This document shows positions 12,461-24,469 of a stretch of DNA of 64,000 nucleotides, piece by piece. The translations under genes and the position numbers were made by a program. The notes under the pieces were generated by a model. That model had not been told where the DNA came from and made no database searches. It saw only the letters and a program-made list of their open reading frames with translations. How positions within the stretch are numbered: the first letter of the stretch is position 1; each line of letters begins with the position of its first letter. The DNA comes from Pachypanchax playfairii (Eukaryota > Chordata > Actinopteri > Cyprinodontiformes > Aplocheilidae): NCBI GenBank assembly GCA_006937955.1, contig SSNP01000052.1:917544-981543 (forward strand). The letters are read 5' to 3'.

Positions 12461-15400
12461 TGTAGAGGGTTCTAGCTGTGGACGGGAAGGATCTCCTGTA
12501 GAGGGTTCTAGCTGTGGACGGGAAGGATCTCCTGTAGAGGGTTCTAGTTGTGGACGGGAAGGATCTCCTGTAGAGGGTTCTAGGTGTGGACGGGAAGGAT
12601 CTCCTGTAGAGGGTTCTAGTTGTGGATAGGAAGGATCTCCTGTAGAGGGTTCTAGCTGTGGACAGGAAGGATCTCCTGTAGAGGGTTCTAGGTGTGGACG
12701 GGAAGGATCTCCTGTAGAGGGTTCTAGCTGTGGACGGGAAGGTTCTCCTGTAGAGGGTTCTAGTTGTGGACGGGAAGGATCTCCTGTAGAGGGTTCTAGT
12801 TGTGGATAGGAAGGATCTCCTGTAGAGGGTTCTAGTTGTGGATAGGAAGGGTCTCCTGTAGAGGGTTCTAGCTGTGGACAGGAAGGATCTCCTGTAGAGG
12901 GTTCTAGGTGTGGATGGGAAGGATCTCCTGTAGAGGGTTCTAGTTGTGGATAGGAAGGATCTCCTGTAGAGGGTTCTAGGTGTGGACGGGAAGGATCTCC
13001 TGTAGAGGGTTCTAGGTGTGGACGGGAAGGATCTCCTGTAGAGGGTTCTAGTTGTGGACGGGAAGGATCTCCTGTAGAGGGTTCTAGCTGTGGACAGGAA
13101 GGATCTCCTGTAGAGGGTTCTAGGTGTGGACAGGAAGGATCTCCTGTAGAGGGTTCTAGTTGTGGATGGGAAGGATCTCCTGTAGAGGGTTCTAGCTGTG
13201 GACGGGAAGGATCTCCTGTAGAGGGTTCTAGCTGTGGACGGGAAGGATCTCCTGTAGAGGGTTCTAGGTGTGGACGGGAAGGATCTCCTGTAGAGGGTTC
13301 TAGGTGTGGACGGGAAGGATCTCCTGTAGAGGGTTCTAGTTGTGGACGGGAAGGATCTCCTGTAGAGGGTTCTAGGTGTGGACGGGAAGGATCTCCTGTA
13401 GAGGGTTCTAGTTGTGGATAGGAAGGATCTCCTGTAGAGGGTTCTAGCTGTGGGCGGGAAGGATCTCCTGTAGAGGGTTCTAGTTGTGGATAGGAAGGAT
13501 CTCCTGTAGAGGGTTCTAGCTGTGGGCGGGAAGGATCTCCTGTAGAGGGTTCTAGGTGTGGACGGGAAGGATATCCTGTAGAGGGTTCTAGATGTGGACG
13601 GGAAGGATCTCCTGTAGAGGGTTCTAGTTGTGGATAGGAAGGATCTCCTGTAGAGGGTTCTAGCTGTGGACGGGAAGGTTCTCCTGTAGTGGGTTCTAGT
13701 TGTGGACGGGAAGGATCTCCTGTAGAGGGTTCTAGGTGTGGACGGGAAGGATCTCCTGTAGAGGGTTCTAGTTGTGGATGGGAAGGATCTCCTGTAGAGG
13801 GTTCTAGGTGTGGACGGGAAGGATCTCCTGTAGAGGGTTCTAGCTGTGGACGGGAAGGTTCTCCTGTAGAGGGTTCTAGTTGTGGACGGGAAGGATCTCC
13901 TGTAGAGGGTTCTAGGTGTGGACGGGAAGGATCTCCTGTAGAGGGTTCTAGTTGTGGATAGGAAGGATCTCCTGTAGAGGGTTCTAGCTGTGGACGGGAA
14001 GGATCTCCTGTAGAGGGTTCTAGTTGTGGATAGGAAGGATCTCCTGTAGAGGGTTCTAGTTGTGGACAGGAAGGATCTCCTGTAGAGGGTTCTAGCTGTG
14101 GACAGGAAGGATCTCCTGTAGAGGGTTCTATGTGTGGACGGGAAGGATCTCCTGTAGAGGGTTCTAGTTGTGGATAGGAAGGATCTCCTGTAGAGGGTTC
14201 TAGTTGTGGACAGGAAGGATCTCCTGTAGAGGGTTCTAGTTGTGGACAGGAAGGATCTCCTGTAGAGGGTTCTAGCTGTGGACAGGAAGGATCTCCTGTA
14301 GAGGGTTCTAGTTGTGGACAGGAAGGATCTCCTGTAGAGTGTTCTAGGTGTGGACGGGAAGGATCTCCTGTAGAGGGTTCTAGCTGTGGACAGGAAGGAT
14401 CTCCTGTAGAAGGTTCTAGCTGTGGACGGGAAGGATAGCCTGTAGAGGGTTCTAGGTGTGGACGGGAAGGATCTCCTGTAGAGGGTTCTTGTTGTGGATA
14501 GGAAGGATCTCCTGTAGAGGGTTCTAGCTGTGGACGGGAAGGATCTCCTGTAGAGGGTTCTAGTTGTGGATGGGAAGGATCTCCTGTAGAGGGTTCTAGT
14601 TGTGGCCAGGGTGGATCTCCTGTAGAGGGTTCTAGGTGTGGACAGGAAGGATCTCCTGTAGAGGGTTCTAGCTGTGGACGGGAAGGATCTCCTGTAGAGG
14701 GTTCTAGCTGTGGACGGGAAGGATCTCCTGTAGAGGGTTCTAGTTGTGGACAGGAAGGATCTCCTGTAGAGGGTTCTAGGTGTGGACGGGAAGGATCTCC
14801 TGTAGAGGGTTCTAGGTGTGGACGGGAAGGATATCCTGTAGAGGGTTCTAGCTGTGGACGGGAAGGATCTCCTGTAGAGGGTTCTAGGTGTGGACGGGAA
14901 GGATCTCCTGTAGAGGGTTCTAGCTGTGGACAGGAAGGATCTCCTGTAGAAGGTTCTAGCTGTGGACGGGAAGGATCTCCTGTAGAGGGTTCTAGCTGTG
15001 GGCGGGAAGGATCTCCTGTAGAGGGTTCTAGGTGTGGACGGGAAGGATATCCTGTAGAGGGTTCTAGCTGTGGACGGGAAGGATCTCCTGTAGAGGGTTC
15101 TAGGTGTGGACGGGAAGGATCTCCTGTAGAGGGTTCTAGTTGTGGACGGGAAGGATCTCCTGTAGAGGGTTCTAGCTGTGGGCGGGAAGGATCTCCTGTA
15201 GAGGGTTCTAGGTGTGGACGGGAAGGATATCCTGTAGAGGGTTCTAGGTGTGGATGGGAAGGATCTCCTGTAGAGGGTTCTAGTTGTGGACGGGAAGGAT
15301 CTCCTGTAGAGGGTTCTAGGTGTGGACGGGAAGGATCTCCTGTAGAGGGTTCTAGTTGTGGACAGGAAGGATCTCCTATAGAGGGTTCTAGGTGTGGACA

Positions 15401-15478
15401 GGAAGATGGGTTCTAGGTGTGGACAGGAAGGATCTCCTGTAGAGGGTTCTAGTTGTGGACAGGAAGGATCTCCTGTAG
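12461..15478 (-). repeat. 36-bp minisatellite, about 84 units
   Basis: Unit on the plus strand: GAGGGTTCTAG, then a variable CTG/TTG/GTG, TGGAC or TGGAT, and GGGAAGGATCTCCTGTA. Units stay in 36-bp register for about 3 kb. The one irregularity I found is an 11-base loss near 15405. On the minus strand each unit codes 12 residues (YRRSFPSTARTL, with variants) in the same frame as the LINE C-terminus. The sampled variants (CCG/CTA, GCT/ACT/CCT) introduce no stop, so the frame looks open from about 15394 to the TGA at 12438. Units are a few substitutions apart, with recurring variants, which points to repeated local duplication. Confidence 0.95.
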
Positions 15479-15479
15479 C

Positions 15480-15868
15480 GTTCTGTGCTGCAGCAGATTA
15501 TGAAGAATCTTCTGACTGAAGACATTCTGTTGTTGAGTTACTGTGTTCTGAAGAGGACGATGAGAGTTCTCCATCATGTTCTTCATCCTCCTTTAGATAA
15601 TCAACTCAAGAGACTCCAGTTCAGTCTCCAGGACAGAATCAGTCCTCCTTATCCATCTGTTCAGCCTCTTCATGTCACTTGCTCTGATGCTGCTTCCCCA
15701 ACAGGTGACTGCAGATGTGATCAGCTGACCAACTCCTCTTGTTTGAAAGCCAGGTAGAGACACGCTGGAGTCCAGGATATGTCCCTTTAGCCACGTCTCA
15801 GTAAAACACATGATGCTGCTTTCCTGATACTCTGGCTGGGTCTTGAGCAGAGCTTCAAGTTCATCCAT
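15480..15868 (-). pseudogene. LINE coding fragment: endonuclease start joined to C-terminal tail
   Basis: A frame beginning MDELEALL carries the endonuclease motif CFTETWLKG and then, at about 15740, jumps to a polyprotein C-terminal segment (CWGSSIRAS, RLNRWIRR). A stop after LELII at 15593 and a frame change into RRMKNMMENS show decay. No reverse transcriptase palm domain (FxDD) is present, so the element could not move on its own. Confidence 0.7.
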
Positions 15869-16290
15869 TTTGTTAGCAAAGAGATCTCACATTCATCAAT
15901 ATGACTGATGGAAGTGAAGGTTTAAACTTCCTCTTTCTCTCTCTTCACTTTGCTCCTGCTCTTCATCCACGTCTTCTTCTTTTGAGCTCATCAGGGATCC
16001 AGAGTTTCAATTTGAGGATTATTTCAGCCTTAGAAATGTCAGTTAGCAGCTCTTTCTTGTAAACAAGTCTCTTGTTGCCTTACGCATCATAACAAGTGGC
16101 AAAAAAGTGACAAATCAAGCAAAAAACTCAATCAGCACAGCACCCAAATCAGAAGAAAAGTATTTAGAAAATATTTCCACAGGAAAAAAGTAGCAAGAAA
16201 TAATCAAAAAGAACCAAAAATGCTAGCAAAGTCACAGAGCTACTCCAACAAGCTGCCACCAGTTGTAGCGCTATTCTGGAATGATAGATA

Positions 16291-17812
16291 GATAGATCAT
16301 TTTCTGTATTCAATTACATGCAAAAAAAGACATTAAACAAATTACAATTACTCATCTGTTATTGAGAGACTTTATTTCCTCAGACACATTTTTATAATAA
16401 AACTGTAAAGTATTTATAACAAAAGCATTCTAAATACATGTCTTTGATATAAAGTCTTTATTATTAAATATATCTATATTACTCATATATAATCATTCTA
16501 GAGCTGTTTCTGTATTATTAATTATACTGTGATTTATTATCTTTTGTTTAACCTCACTGGAGAATTTGGGAACGTGCAGAAACTTTCTATTTCCCTGAAC
16601 TGTCTGCAAATCAACAGCTAAAGAAACATTTATAATTTTATAAATGATTCTGGGTTAGAATCATTTAAAACATAGTTCAGATGTTTTGAAGTAGAGTTTT
16701 GTGGAAAGGCTATGAAAAATGATCTTAGATGTTGTGGGAACTTTTTAAAGAGCTTCAGTTTGGAGGAACACAGATTTGTTCTGACTGAACTAACAAGCTA
16801 ACGGCTAATCCGAGCAGTTCCAAACAGATTAGTCACCCTGAAGCAACTCCACTTTAGAATCCCGTGGAAGTTCATGGAAAACTATTTTTAACTTTTAAAA
16901 CTTTGTTAATTTTCCTGTTGTACTCTTATTCCAGTCAAAATATTTTTAAAGAAATTCTCTCCAGAAGCGCCTAGGCTGCCACCAGCTGTAGCTGCAGATA
17001 TTTATTCTTACAAACAACCACAGAATCATCAATAGATCATGTATATAACTGTCACCTGATGTGATCACTGACTTGGATGAGGTCGGTTCTTGTTGTCTTG
17101 TTGAGGTGAGTCATTTTGCTCCAAAGAAACTAGAACTCTGTTCCAGGCTTGTGACCCGGATACAGAGGGATTATCTTTGACATTTTTGGATGAAAACTCT
17201 TCTGCTGCTGAAGTGCAATCTGCAGGTTGCTGCTGAACTATAGCTTCAGATGTTCTGGGTGAGTCAGAGTTTAACCTGCTGTCATGAGTCAGACATGGTG
17301 GTGCAGGTTCTGTATGAAGCTGTGTGGTTCTGTGTGGAAAGATGTTCTGATAATCCAGTTTCCTGCTTCACGGCCTGTTTAGACCCAAACTCTGAAGTGT
17401 TCCGCAGGTTCAAGTGGTGGTTCCTCCACCAGGATCTATGAGCCTGATCCTGTTTCAGCTGCAGCAGACACTTTCTCCACAGCTAGAATATTTCTTTCTG
17501 TTTCTAATTTCACCTCCTTAAAGCTTTTTCTGCTCTTTTTTTTCCCTTTTGTGTACCTTAAAGCCTGTAGCATGGCATAAAGACTTAAACATCATGAGGT
17601 GTAGGATTTTGTTGTCCATCAAGTCTTCTTTTCATTTATTAGCAACTTTATTCTCACATTAATTCATGCACTGAAGTTCTTTTTTTTATAGATATTAAAA
17701 CTACTTTGCAAGAAAAATATATTCCAGACATGGACAGACTTTAAAAATACCTAAGAATAATCTTTGATAATCTGTTGATACTTTCCAATAATACAGAGGA
17801 AATATCAAAGAA
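16291..17812. other. Gene-free spacer between the two retroelement arrays
   Basis: About 1.5 kb of unique-looking AT-rich sequence. No gene recognised. Confidence 0.5.
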
Positions 17813-19335
17813 ACCCTCAGACCTCCACCAAACAGCCACCGGACCCTCAGACCTCCACCAAACAGCCACCGGACCCTCAGACCTCCACCAAACAGCCACC
17901 GGACCCTCAGACCTCCACCAAACAGCCACCGGACCTTCTGACCTCCACCAAACAGCCACCGGACCCTCAGACCTCCACCAAACAGACACCGGACCCTCTG
18001 ACCTCCACCAAACAGCCACCGGACCTTCTGACCTCCACCAAACAGCCACCGGACCCTCAGACCTCCACCAAACAGCCACCGGACCTTCTGACCTCCACCA
18101 AACAGCCACCGGACCCTCAGACCTCCACCAAACAGCCACCGGACCCTCAGACCTCCACCAAACAGGCACCGGACCCTCCGACCACCACCAAACAGCCACC
18201 GGACCTTCTGACCTCCACCAAACAGGCACCGGACCTTCTGACCTCCACCAAAAAGCCACCGGACCTTCTGACTTCCACCAAAAAGCCACCGGACCCTCAG
18301 ACCTCCACCAAACAGGCACCGGACCCTCCGACCACCACCAAACAGCCACCGGACCTTCAGACCACCACCAAACAGCCACCGGACCTTCTGACCTCCACCA
18401 AACAGCCACCGGACCCTCAGACCTCCACCAAACAGGCACCGGACCCTCAGACCTCCACCAAACAGCCACCGGACCTTCTGACCTCCACCAAACAGCCACC
18501 GGACCTTCTGACCTCCACCAAACAGCCACCGGACCCTCAGACCTCCACCAAACAGGCACCGGACCCTCAGACCTCCACCAAACAGGCACCGGACCTTCTG
18601 ACCTCCACCAAACAGGCACCGGACCCTCTGACCTCCACCAAACAGACACCGGACCCTCAGACCTCCACCAAACAGCCACCGGACCTTCTGACCTCCACCA
18701 AACAGCCACCGGACCCTCAGACCTCCACCAAACAGGCACCGGACCCTCCGACCACCACCAAACAGCCACCGGACCTTCTGACCTCCACCAAACAGGCACC
18801 GGACCCTCAGACCTCCACCAAACAGCCACCGGACCTTCTGACCTCCACCAAACAGCCACCGGACCCTCAGACCTCCACCAAACAGCCACCGGACCCTCAG
18901 ACCTCCACCAAACAGACACTGGACCCTCTGACGTCCACCAAACAGCCACCGGACCTTCTGACCTCCACCAAACAGCCACCGGACCCTCAGACCTCCACCA
19001 AACAGCCACCGGACCTTCTGACCTCCACCAAACAGCCACCGGACCCTCAGACCTCCACCAAACAGCCACCGGACCTTCTGACCTCCACCAAACAGGCACT
19101 GGACCCTCAGACCTCCACCAAACAGCCACCGGACCCTCAGACCTCCACCAAACAGGCACCGGACCCTCCGACCTCCACCAAACAGCCACCGGACCTTCTG
19201 ACCTCCACCAAACAGGCACCGGACCTTCTGACCTCCACCAAACAGGCACTGGACCCTCTGACCTCCACCAAACAGCCACCGGACCCTCAGACCTCCACCA
19301 AACAGCCACCGGACCCTCAGACCTCCACCAAACAG
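17813..19335 (-). repeat. 30-bp minisatellite, about 51 units, no indels
   Basis: Plus-strand unit: ACCTCCACCAAACAGCCACC followed by GGACCCTCAG. Every unit from 17821 to 19320 is exactly 30 bp. Variation is confined to a few sites (CAGCC/CAGGC/CAGAC; CCTCAG/TTCTG/CTCTG/CTCCG; rare ACCACC). Because 30 is divisible by three and the unit lacks stops in several frames, it creates open frames of more than 500 codons on both strands. Those are not genes. Confidence 0.97.
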
Positions 19336-19455
19336 ACAGGATGGGTGAAGTGTTTTGCTCAAGGACACAACATCAAAGCAATCTCTTTCTGGATGGAGCG
19401 GGGATTCGAACCGCTGACAGATGACCTGCTCGACCACCTGAGCTGCTGCTGCCCA
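17813..19455 (-). mobile_element. tRNA-type SINE with internal 30-bp tandem expansion
   Basis: On the minus strand from 19455: GTGGGCAGCAGCAGCTCAG (A-box region), a GGTTCGAATCCCC B box near 19405, then CACTTCACCCATCC. The body then enters TGTTTGGTGGAGGTCTGAGG and GTCCGGTGGC, which is the repeated unit. A second copy of the same SINE at 41862-42064 has one equivalent segment (TTTTTGGTAGTG, CAGAGGGTCCGGTGGC), so the array unit is a segment of the SINE body. The SINE 3' half is missing beyond the array. Confidence 0.8.
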
Positions 19456-19739
19456 CAATGTTTTTGTGTGACTTAAAGACGTGAATAAATTAGCAAACTG
19501 TTTAAAAACATCCAACAGAAGTCAGTAGTTTTGCATATAAAACAGAGAACGCCTGGCAGAGACCCTGTTAGCTTCTAGTGAGGTGATGAATGATCTACAT
19601 CAGCTACAGGTTTTATGTAAATTAGGCTTCTTAGCCACGGTCACAACTGTGAGCAGGTGTAAACATCCATCCATCCGTCCACCCACCGACCCACCGACCG
19701 GCTGGTTCCTTTGCAGGGTCGTTGGCACCTACCACCATC

Positions 19740-20080
19740 AGTCATTGAGGAAAAGGGAGAATCCTGATCTGTAGGGTTTGACATGGAGTTTGCCTTTAAC
19801 AGCTTCAAGTCTCCTGGGAAGGTTTTCCTCAAAGTTTGAAGTGTTTTTATAGGAATGTTCAGTCATTCTTCCTGAAGCATCAGACAGTGATGTTAGACAT
19901 GAAAGTCCGGCTCATATTTTCTGCTCTAATTCATCCAAAATGTGTTCTACTGGGTTAAAGTCAGGAGTCTGTGCAGGTCAGTCAAGGTCCTCTACACCAA
20001 AGTCATCCATGTCTTTATGGACCTCGCTTTGTGCATTAGTAAGTAGTCATGCTGGAACAAACTGTCCCCACTAAGTGTTC
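19740..20080 (-). mobile_element. Degenerate Tc1-like transposase 3' fragment
   Basis: On the minus strand the sequence resembles the C-terminal part of a different fish Tc1-like family: CATGACTACTTACTAATGCA (where the catalytic HDxA region would lie), GTCCATAAAGACATGGATGA, TTGACTGACCTGCACAGAC and an AACACATTTTGGATGAATTA region corresponding to IEHLWDEL. Many substitutions and stops. No ends recognised. Confidence 0.6.
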
Positions 20081-20668
20081 TACTCAAACACTGAGGAGCT
20101 ACATTACTACTGGCAGAAAACCAAAAACTTTTTCCTCCTCTTTAACTGAAAGCTGCTACACAACAAATGATTCTGTCAACAAACTCTGAATGAAACTCTA
20201 TTGATTTTAAATAAACAGGTTAAAAGGAAAAAGCTGTGTTCATTTAGTTATGCTTCATAGGTTTGCCATCTGCAGTTCAAGTTAAAGGTGCAAAGCTTGT
20301 GTTTGTGTGTATTGTGTTTGCTGCATGTACAGCTGAGGCAGCAGCAGGTACGACGTGCCCCAGAAAACATCATTACTGAGAAAATGCAGCTATAGACGGA
20401 TTGATTTGTCTCAGAATCAGCAGGAAGTGCAAAGTCTGCTGCAGCAAGCGGAGAGTACAGTTTCTCAATTCAAAACTACACAAGACACATGGTAGCGTAA
20501 GGGATGGGAAAAAAATGTAATAATTTCTAACAGAGTGAGAATTACACAGAATCTTTGATCTGATGAGAAACAGTTTGGTTCTGTGGTGAGAACCCGGGTT
20601 AGTACTGATATAGACTTCCTGATTGATGAATGAGGAGGTGGACAATGACTTTTACCTCGTTGTTCCAG

Positions 20669-20774
20669 GTTGTGATCAGCAGATGGAGGACAGAGAACCC
20701 AACACTGGAGCGGAGGTGGAGACAGGACCGGACCAGGTACAGTACCAGTGGAGGAACCAGTGTTCTAGACACAG
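20669..20774 (+). other. Orphan exon-like segment (106 nt)
   Basis: Acceptor TTCCAG at 20663-20668, and a consensus donor CAG/GTAAGTACAG after 20774. One frame is open throughout, including MEDREPNTGAEVETG and QYQWRNQCSRH, with an internal ATG at 20683. No family recognised and no matched partner exon found. It could be an exon of an unannotated plus-strand gene, or chance. Confidence 0.3.
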
Positions 20775-21249
20775 GTAAGTACAGGTGAGGGTAAACAACT
20801 ACTACTACTACTACTACTACTGTCATTTAGCAGACGCTTTTATCCAAAGCGACTTACATTGAGAGAACATACAAGCAAGAAATCAAAGAGAAGGAAAAAA
20901 TATAAGGAGGCGGACTGTTTGGAGTCCAGTTTAATTCCGACGCTGATACATCAAGTGTATCAATTTTTTTTTTTTTTTTGTAGAGATAAACTCCCAAATC
21001 GCTATCATAATTCATAAATCAACAAAACAACAGGCAGTTTCAGGATACAATAAACAATCCAGTTCGGTACACAATCCTCTTCTAAACAGTCCAATCCTAA
21101 AATCCAAAATTGAATCCAATAAATCTGCATGTTGGTCAGGCGCTTTGATGATCAATGATAATGAAATTTCAGAGTTACAGATAATGAAAAACAGAGTTGA
21201 GGTCCAGGATGCAGAAACAGCAAAATCCAGAATTCAGTAATCCAAGCAA

Positions 21250-21428
21250 AGGGGTCAGACGGGGTCGGGTCAAGCAGGGGTCAGACGGGGGTCAGACGGG
21301 GGTCAGACGGGGTCGGGTCAAGCAGGGGTCAGACGGGGGTCAGACGGGGGTCAGACGGGGTCGGGTCAAGCAGGGGTCAGACGGGGGTCAAGCAGGGGTC
21401 AGACGGGGTCAAGCAGGGGTCAAGCAGA
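21250..21428 (+). repeat. GC-rich tandem repeat
   Basis: Alternating GGGGTCAGACG, GGGTCGGGTCAAGCA and GGGGTCAGAC words in a higher-order pattern of about 60 bp containing sub-repeats of 11-15 bp. The open frame across it (RRGRVKQGSDGGQ) is a product of the repeat. Confidence 0.85.
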
Positions 21429-23839
21429 AGGCAAGATCACAATCCACAGACAGTAATTCAGGCTGTGACAACGCTGGAAGGTTAAAACAACAATCTGGCA
21501 CCAACATGAATGAGTAATAGTTTTATAAAGAGTCCATGTACATATCTTGTTCATTGCTATAAGCCAAAGACATAAAACCGTGTGTAAAGGCTCAATGGAC
21601 TTTAAACTCTTACATTTGTTCTAATGATTGAAATAAACATTTGACCATTTAGTTTCTTTTATTCGTTGTTGATGTGAAAACTTAACCGAATTTACAAGGA
21701 AGCTGTCTAACGTTAGACTGAGGCAGTGAAGCTAAAATGACATTTAGATTTTATTTTGTAAACTTAAACAGAAAAGTGTCTCATTTTGTCACTTTGTGAC
21801 AGTGTGAGTTGATACTGTTCACATATTTAAGTAAAAATAATAAAAAAAACAAGTGCAGACAGCAGTCAATTTAATTAAATTGTTGATGACAATCTTGCTG
21901 AATAAATATTCAGTTTAGGTTTTATTTTATTTATGAGTACACGACTGCCAGGCTGTGCATTTGAAGACGCCATCACATTTAATACTGATCATCCACCAGC
22001 TGTGGCTCCAATAACATTTCCACCAGAACACAAGAGGCTGAATAAATATAAATAAACAATGTGCACTTTACCTAGATGATCCATTTTATTCCAATAAGAT
22101 ATAAAAACATATAAACTCCATGCATGAAGGAGCAGGTCCAGCTGGGAATGATAAAATGATGTATTATAACCTAATATAAAATAATATTTGCAAGTTAATT
22201 AATTATATTAACACAAGCAATGAGAAAGAAGAACATGATTATGTTTCATGGGATTTTGAGTTGTTTTGTTGATTTTACCTTTTTCCTGTCGAATTTTTAT
22301 TTTCAGTCACTTTATCTCTGTTTTTAGGTATTTAAAGTTCTAATTAGTCTTTAGTTTATTGTGTCATTGTTACATCCCCTCAGCTCCCTTGTTCTTTTGG
22401 CACCTGATGATCACCTGATTATAGTCACCTGCACAATTTCACTCAATTTCTCAGTTTATGGCCAAATCCTCATTGTGTTTGTTTGTTTCAGGCTTTTGTT
22501 TCCTGTTGAACCTCGTCTGTTTGGCTTTTTTTTTTATTAAAAGCTTAAATCTCACCAACGGGCCGGCCAGCTGTTGCTACCTGATCTTCCACTCGCAGCC
22601 GTGACAGAACCAGAAACTTCATGACCCTGATTTAAAACCTGTCGGCTCTTTTGACTTTCACTGCTGAAAATATAACTGAATCAATGAGACTGAGATTAAC
22701 TAAAATATTAGAAACAAGCTGAAAAAACAAGAAATTGTTTTTGTTGTTCCTTTTGTTTATTTCTCAAAGCCTCCAGCTGTGTGACTTAAAGATTAGAAAA
22801 ACACTGTAGAGAAAGTATTTGTGAACATCTTCATGCTAATTATAATTATTATTAATCTAAAAACGTACCTTTTTCAATAACAGTTCTTCTGTTCAGTTTT
22901 TTATTCATAATTTCACTCTAAATATTGAAAATGAAAAAAAGACTTTAGAACATCAGATGATAAAAACATCCCAGTCTTTCTTTCATGCTGTGCACAACTC
23001 AACATTCACAAGAGAATATGAAGAGAGGAATCGCGTGCAAGTTCCAAATCAAACACAGATGTTGTCAAGTTTTCTCTACAGGGTGAAATCAGTTTACAAA
23101 TATCGTTTCATTGTGCTAAAAACAATAAATAATAACAAACACTACACATAAGAAGAGCTGATCTAAATTTAAATATTATTTTAAATTTAAAAGCTTTAGA
23201 TTTTTCTGCTGACAGTAAGAGACACGGACAAACAAAATCAGCTGGTTTCTTGATATTTTATTGGTGTTTGGAAATGTGGGTCTCTGTCATGTTCAGGATC
23301 CTGAAAACATTTTTATTGTTGCACTGAATTTTTGTTTTGGCTTCCAGCATCATGTTCTTGTGTCTAATTATTTACAATCTGTGAATAAAATATAATTTCT
23401 GCCCGGGCGTGAGTCCTCCGCTCATCATCTGTGTTTTGCATCATTCAAACTTCAGTCTGGTTTGTTTTTAGAGGAAAGACACAGATTAGCTGCACAGTGC
23501 AGGAAGAAAACTTCCTCTGTTTGACTTCGTTATTGGTGCCGTTCCTGCTGAGCAGCATCTTTTCTCAGTGCTGATGCTTTTTGTTTGTCTACCGGTCTAC
23601 AACACAGGAATCAGTAAATGTTCCTGAAGACAAACCTGGAGGAGGATCTGTGGGTTACACCAACAGAAAGTTTATATGATGGTGTTCTGACACATTTAGT
23701 TCTCCATAACTATGTTCTTTTATTGTGATAACTTATTATACCAGCATGACTAGTGATTATATGGAGCAACATGTCAGTGTAAATAAAGCTGATATTTTAC
23801 TAACTGCAAGTTAGAGACACTAAACATGTTTAATTACAG
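21429..23839. other. AT-rich gene-free stretch
   Basis: No gene seen. The segment at 22470-22620, ending CAGCCGTGACAGAACC, resembles terminal parts of fish retroelements, but I cannot assign it. Confidence 0.45.
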
Positions 23840-24469
23840 TTAAAGAGTCCATTTCATACTCATTTCAGGACTTTGTGGTTATTTCTTAAATATTAACCAG
23901 TAATATGAAACATTTTATATCTAAAAAACGTCAGGAAACACTGATTAACAGACCTTTCAATCTGTCTGCATTAAAATTCAGGTAGTTCCAACTCCTTCCA
24001 TCAGGCTGCTTCATCAGCAGCTCATTTATATTTATTATGCTAATTTGCTGGACTCTGATTGGCTAACAAACTAGCCTATGAGAGCAAAGAATACTGTTTC
24101 CTGACCCGCTGCGCATGGTAACAGCAGACGTTCTCTCTTCCTGTTTGCTACATCTTATGCTAACAGCTTTTAGCCAGCAGCATGCTAGGCGTTATGCTAA
24201 CAGCTTTTAGCCAGCAGCATGCTAGGTGTGGTTTCAACTGCGGGAGCTGATGAATACTAACGAACAAAGGAGTTGTGATGAAACAGATACAGGCCGTTAG
24301 AACTCTGGAGAACTCGGGTTTTATCACCACCTGCGTAGTTTGAGAGATTAAAACTGAAAGAGAAGTTGTTGACCTGTTTTCACCCACTATGAAGGTAAGA
24401 ACACCTGTGGAGCTAAAATATTCAACAGAAACCTCAGAAACACCGTTTTTAATGGAAGGGTATCTTTAA
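23840..24469 (+). mobile_element. TTAA-bounded MITE, family B copy 1
   Basis: About 630 bp from TTAAAGAGTCCATTTCATA to GGAAGGGTATCTTTAA. It is collinear with 32296-32897 and with 42283-42849 (inverted). It contains a local 34-bp tandem duplication around GCTAACAGCTTTTAGCCAGC. TTAA at both ends and short inverted termini suggest the PiggyBac or Kolobok groups, which duplicate TTAA. No transposase. Confidence 0.7.

Larger units (their letters stand above)
19456..21249. other. Intergenic DNA with Tc1 remnant and simple repeats
   Basis: Besides the entries given separately, it holds an (ACT)n run at 20797-20821. It also holds a widespread fish interspersed fragment at 20822-20870 (CATTTAGCAGACGCTTTTAT, then CCAAAGCGACTTACA). 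Confidence 0.5.

Noticed and set aside
13689..13961. Open frame with GSSCGREGSPVE repeats on the plus strand
   Set aside because: By-product of the 36-bp array; most units contain TAG in this frame. The element's own frame is on the minus strand.
12461..19335. CRISPR array
   Set aside because: Units are contiguous without unique spacers, the context is vertebrate, and both units match retroelement sequence.
17701..19515. Very long open frames (over 500 codons) on both strands, repeats such as WLFGGGLRVR and DLHQTATGPS
   Set aside because: They are forced by a 30-bp unit lacking stops; three overlapping frames cannot all be genes, and no domain or flanking gene structure is present.
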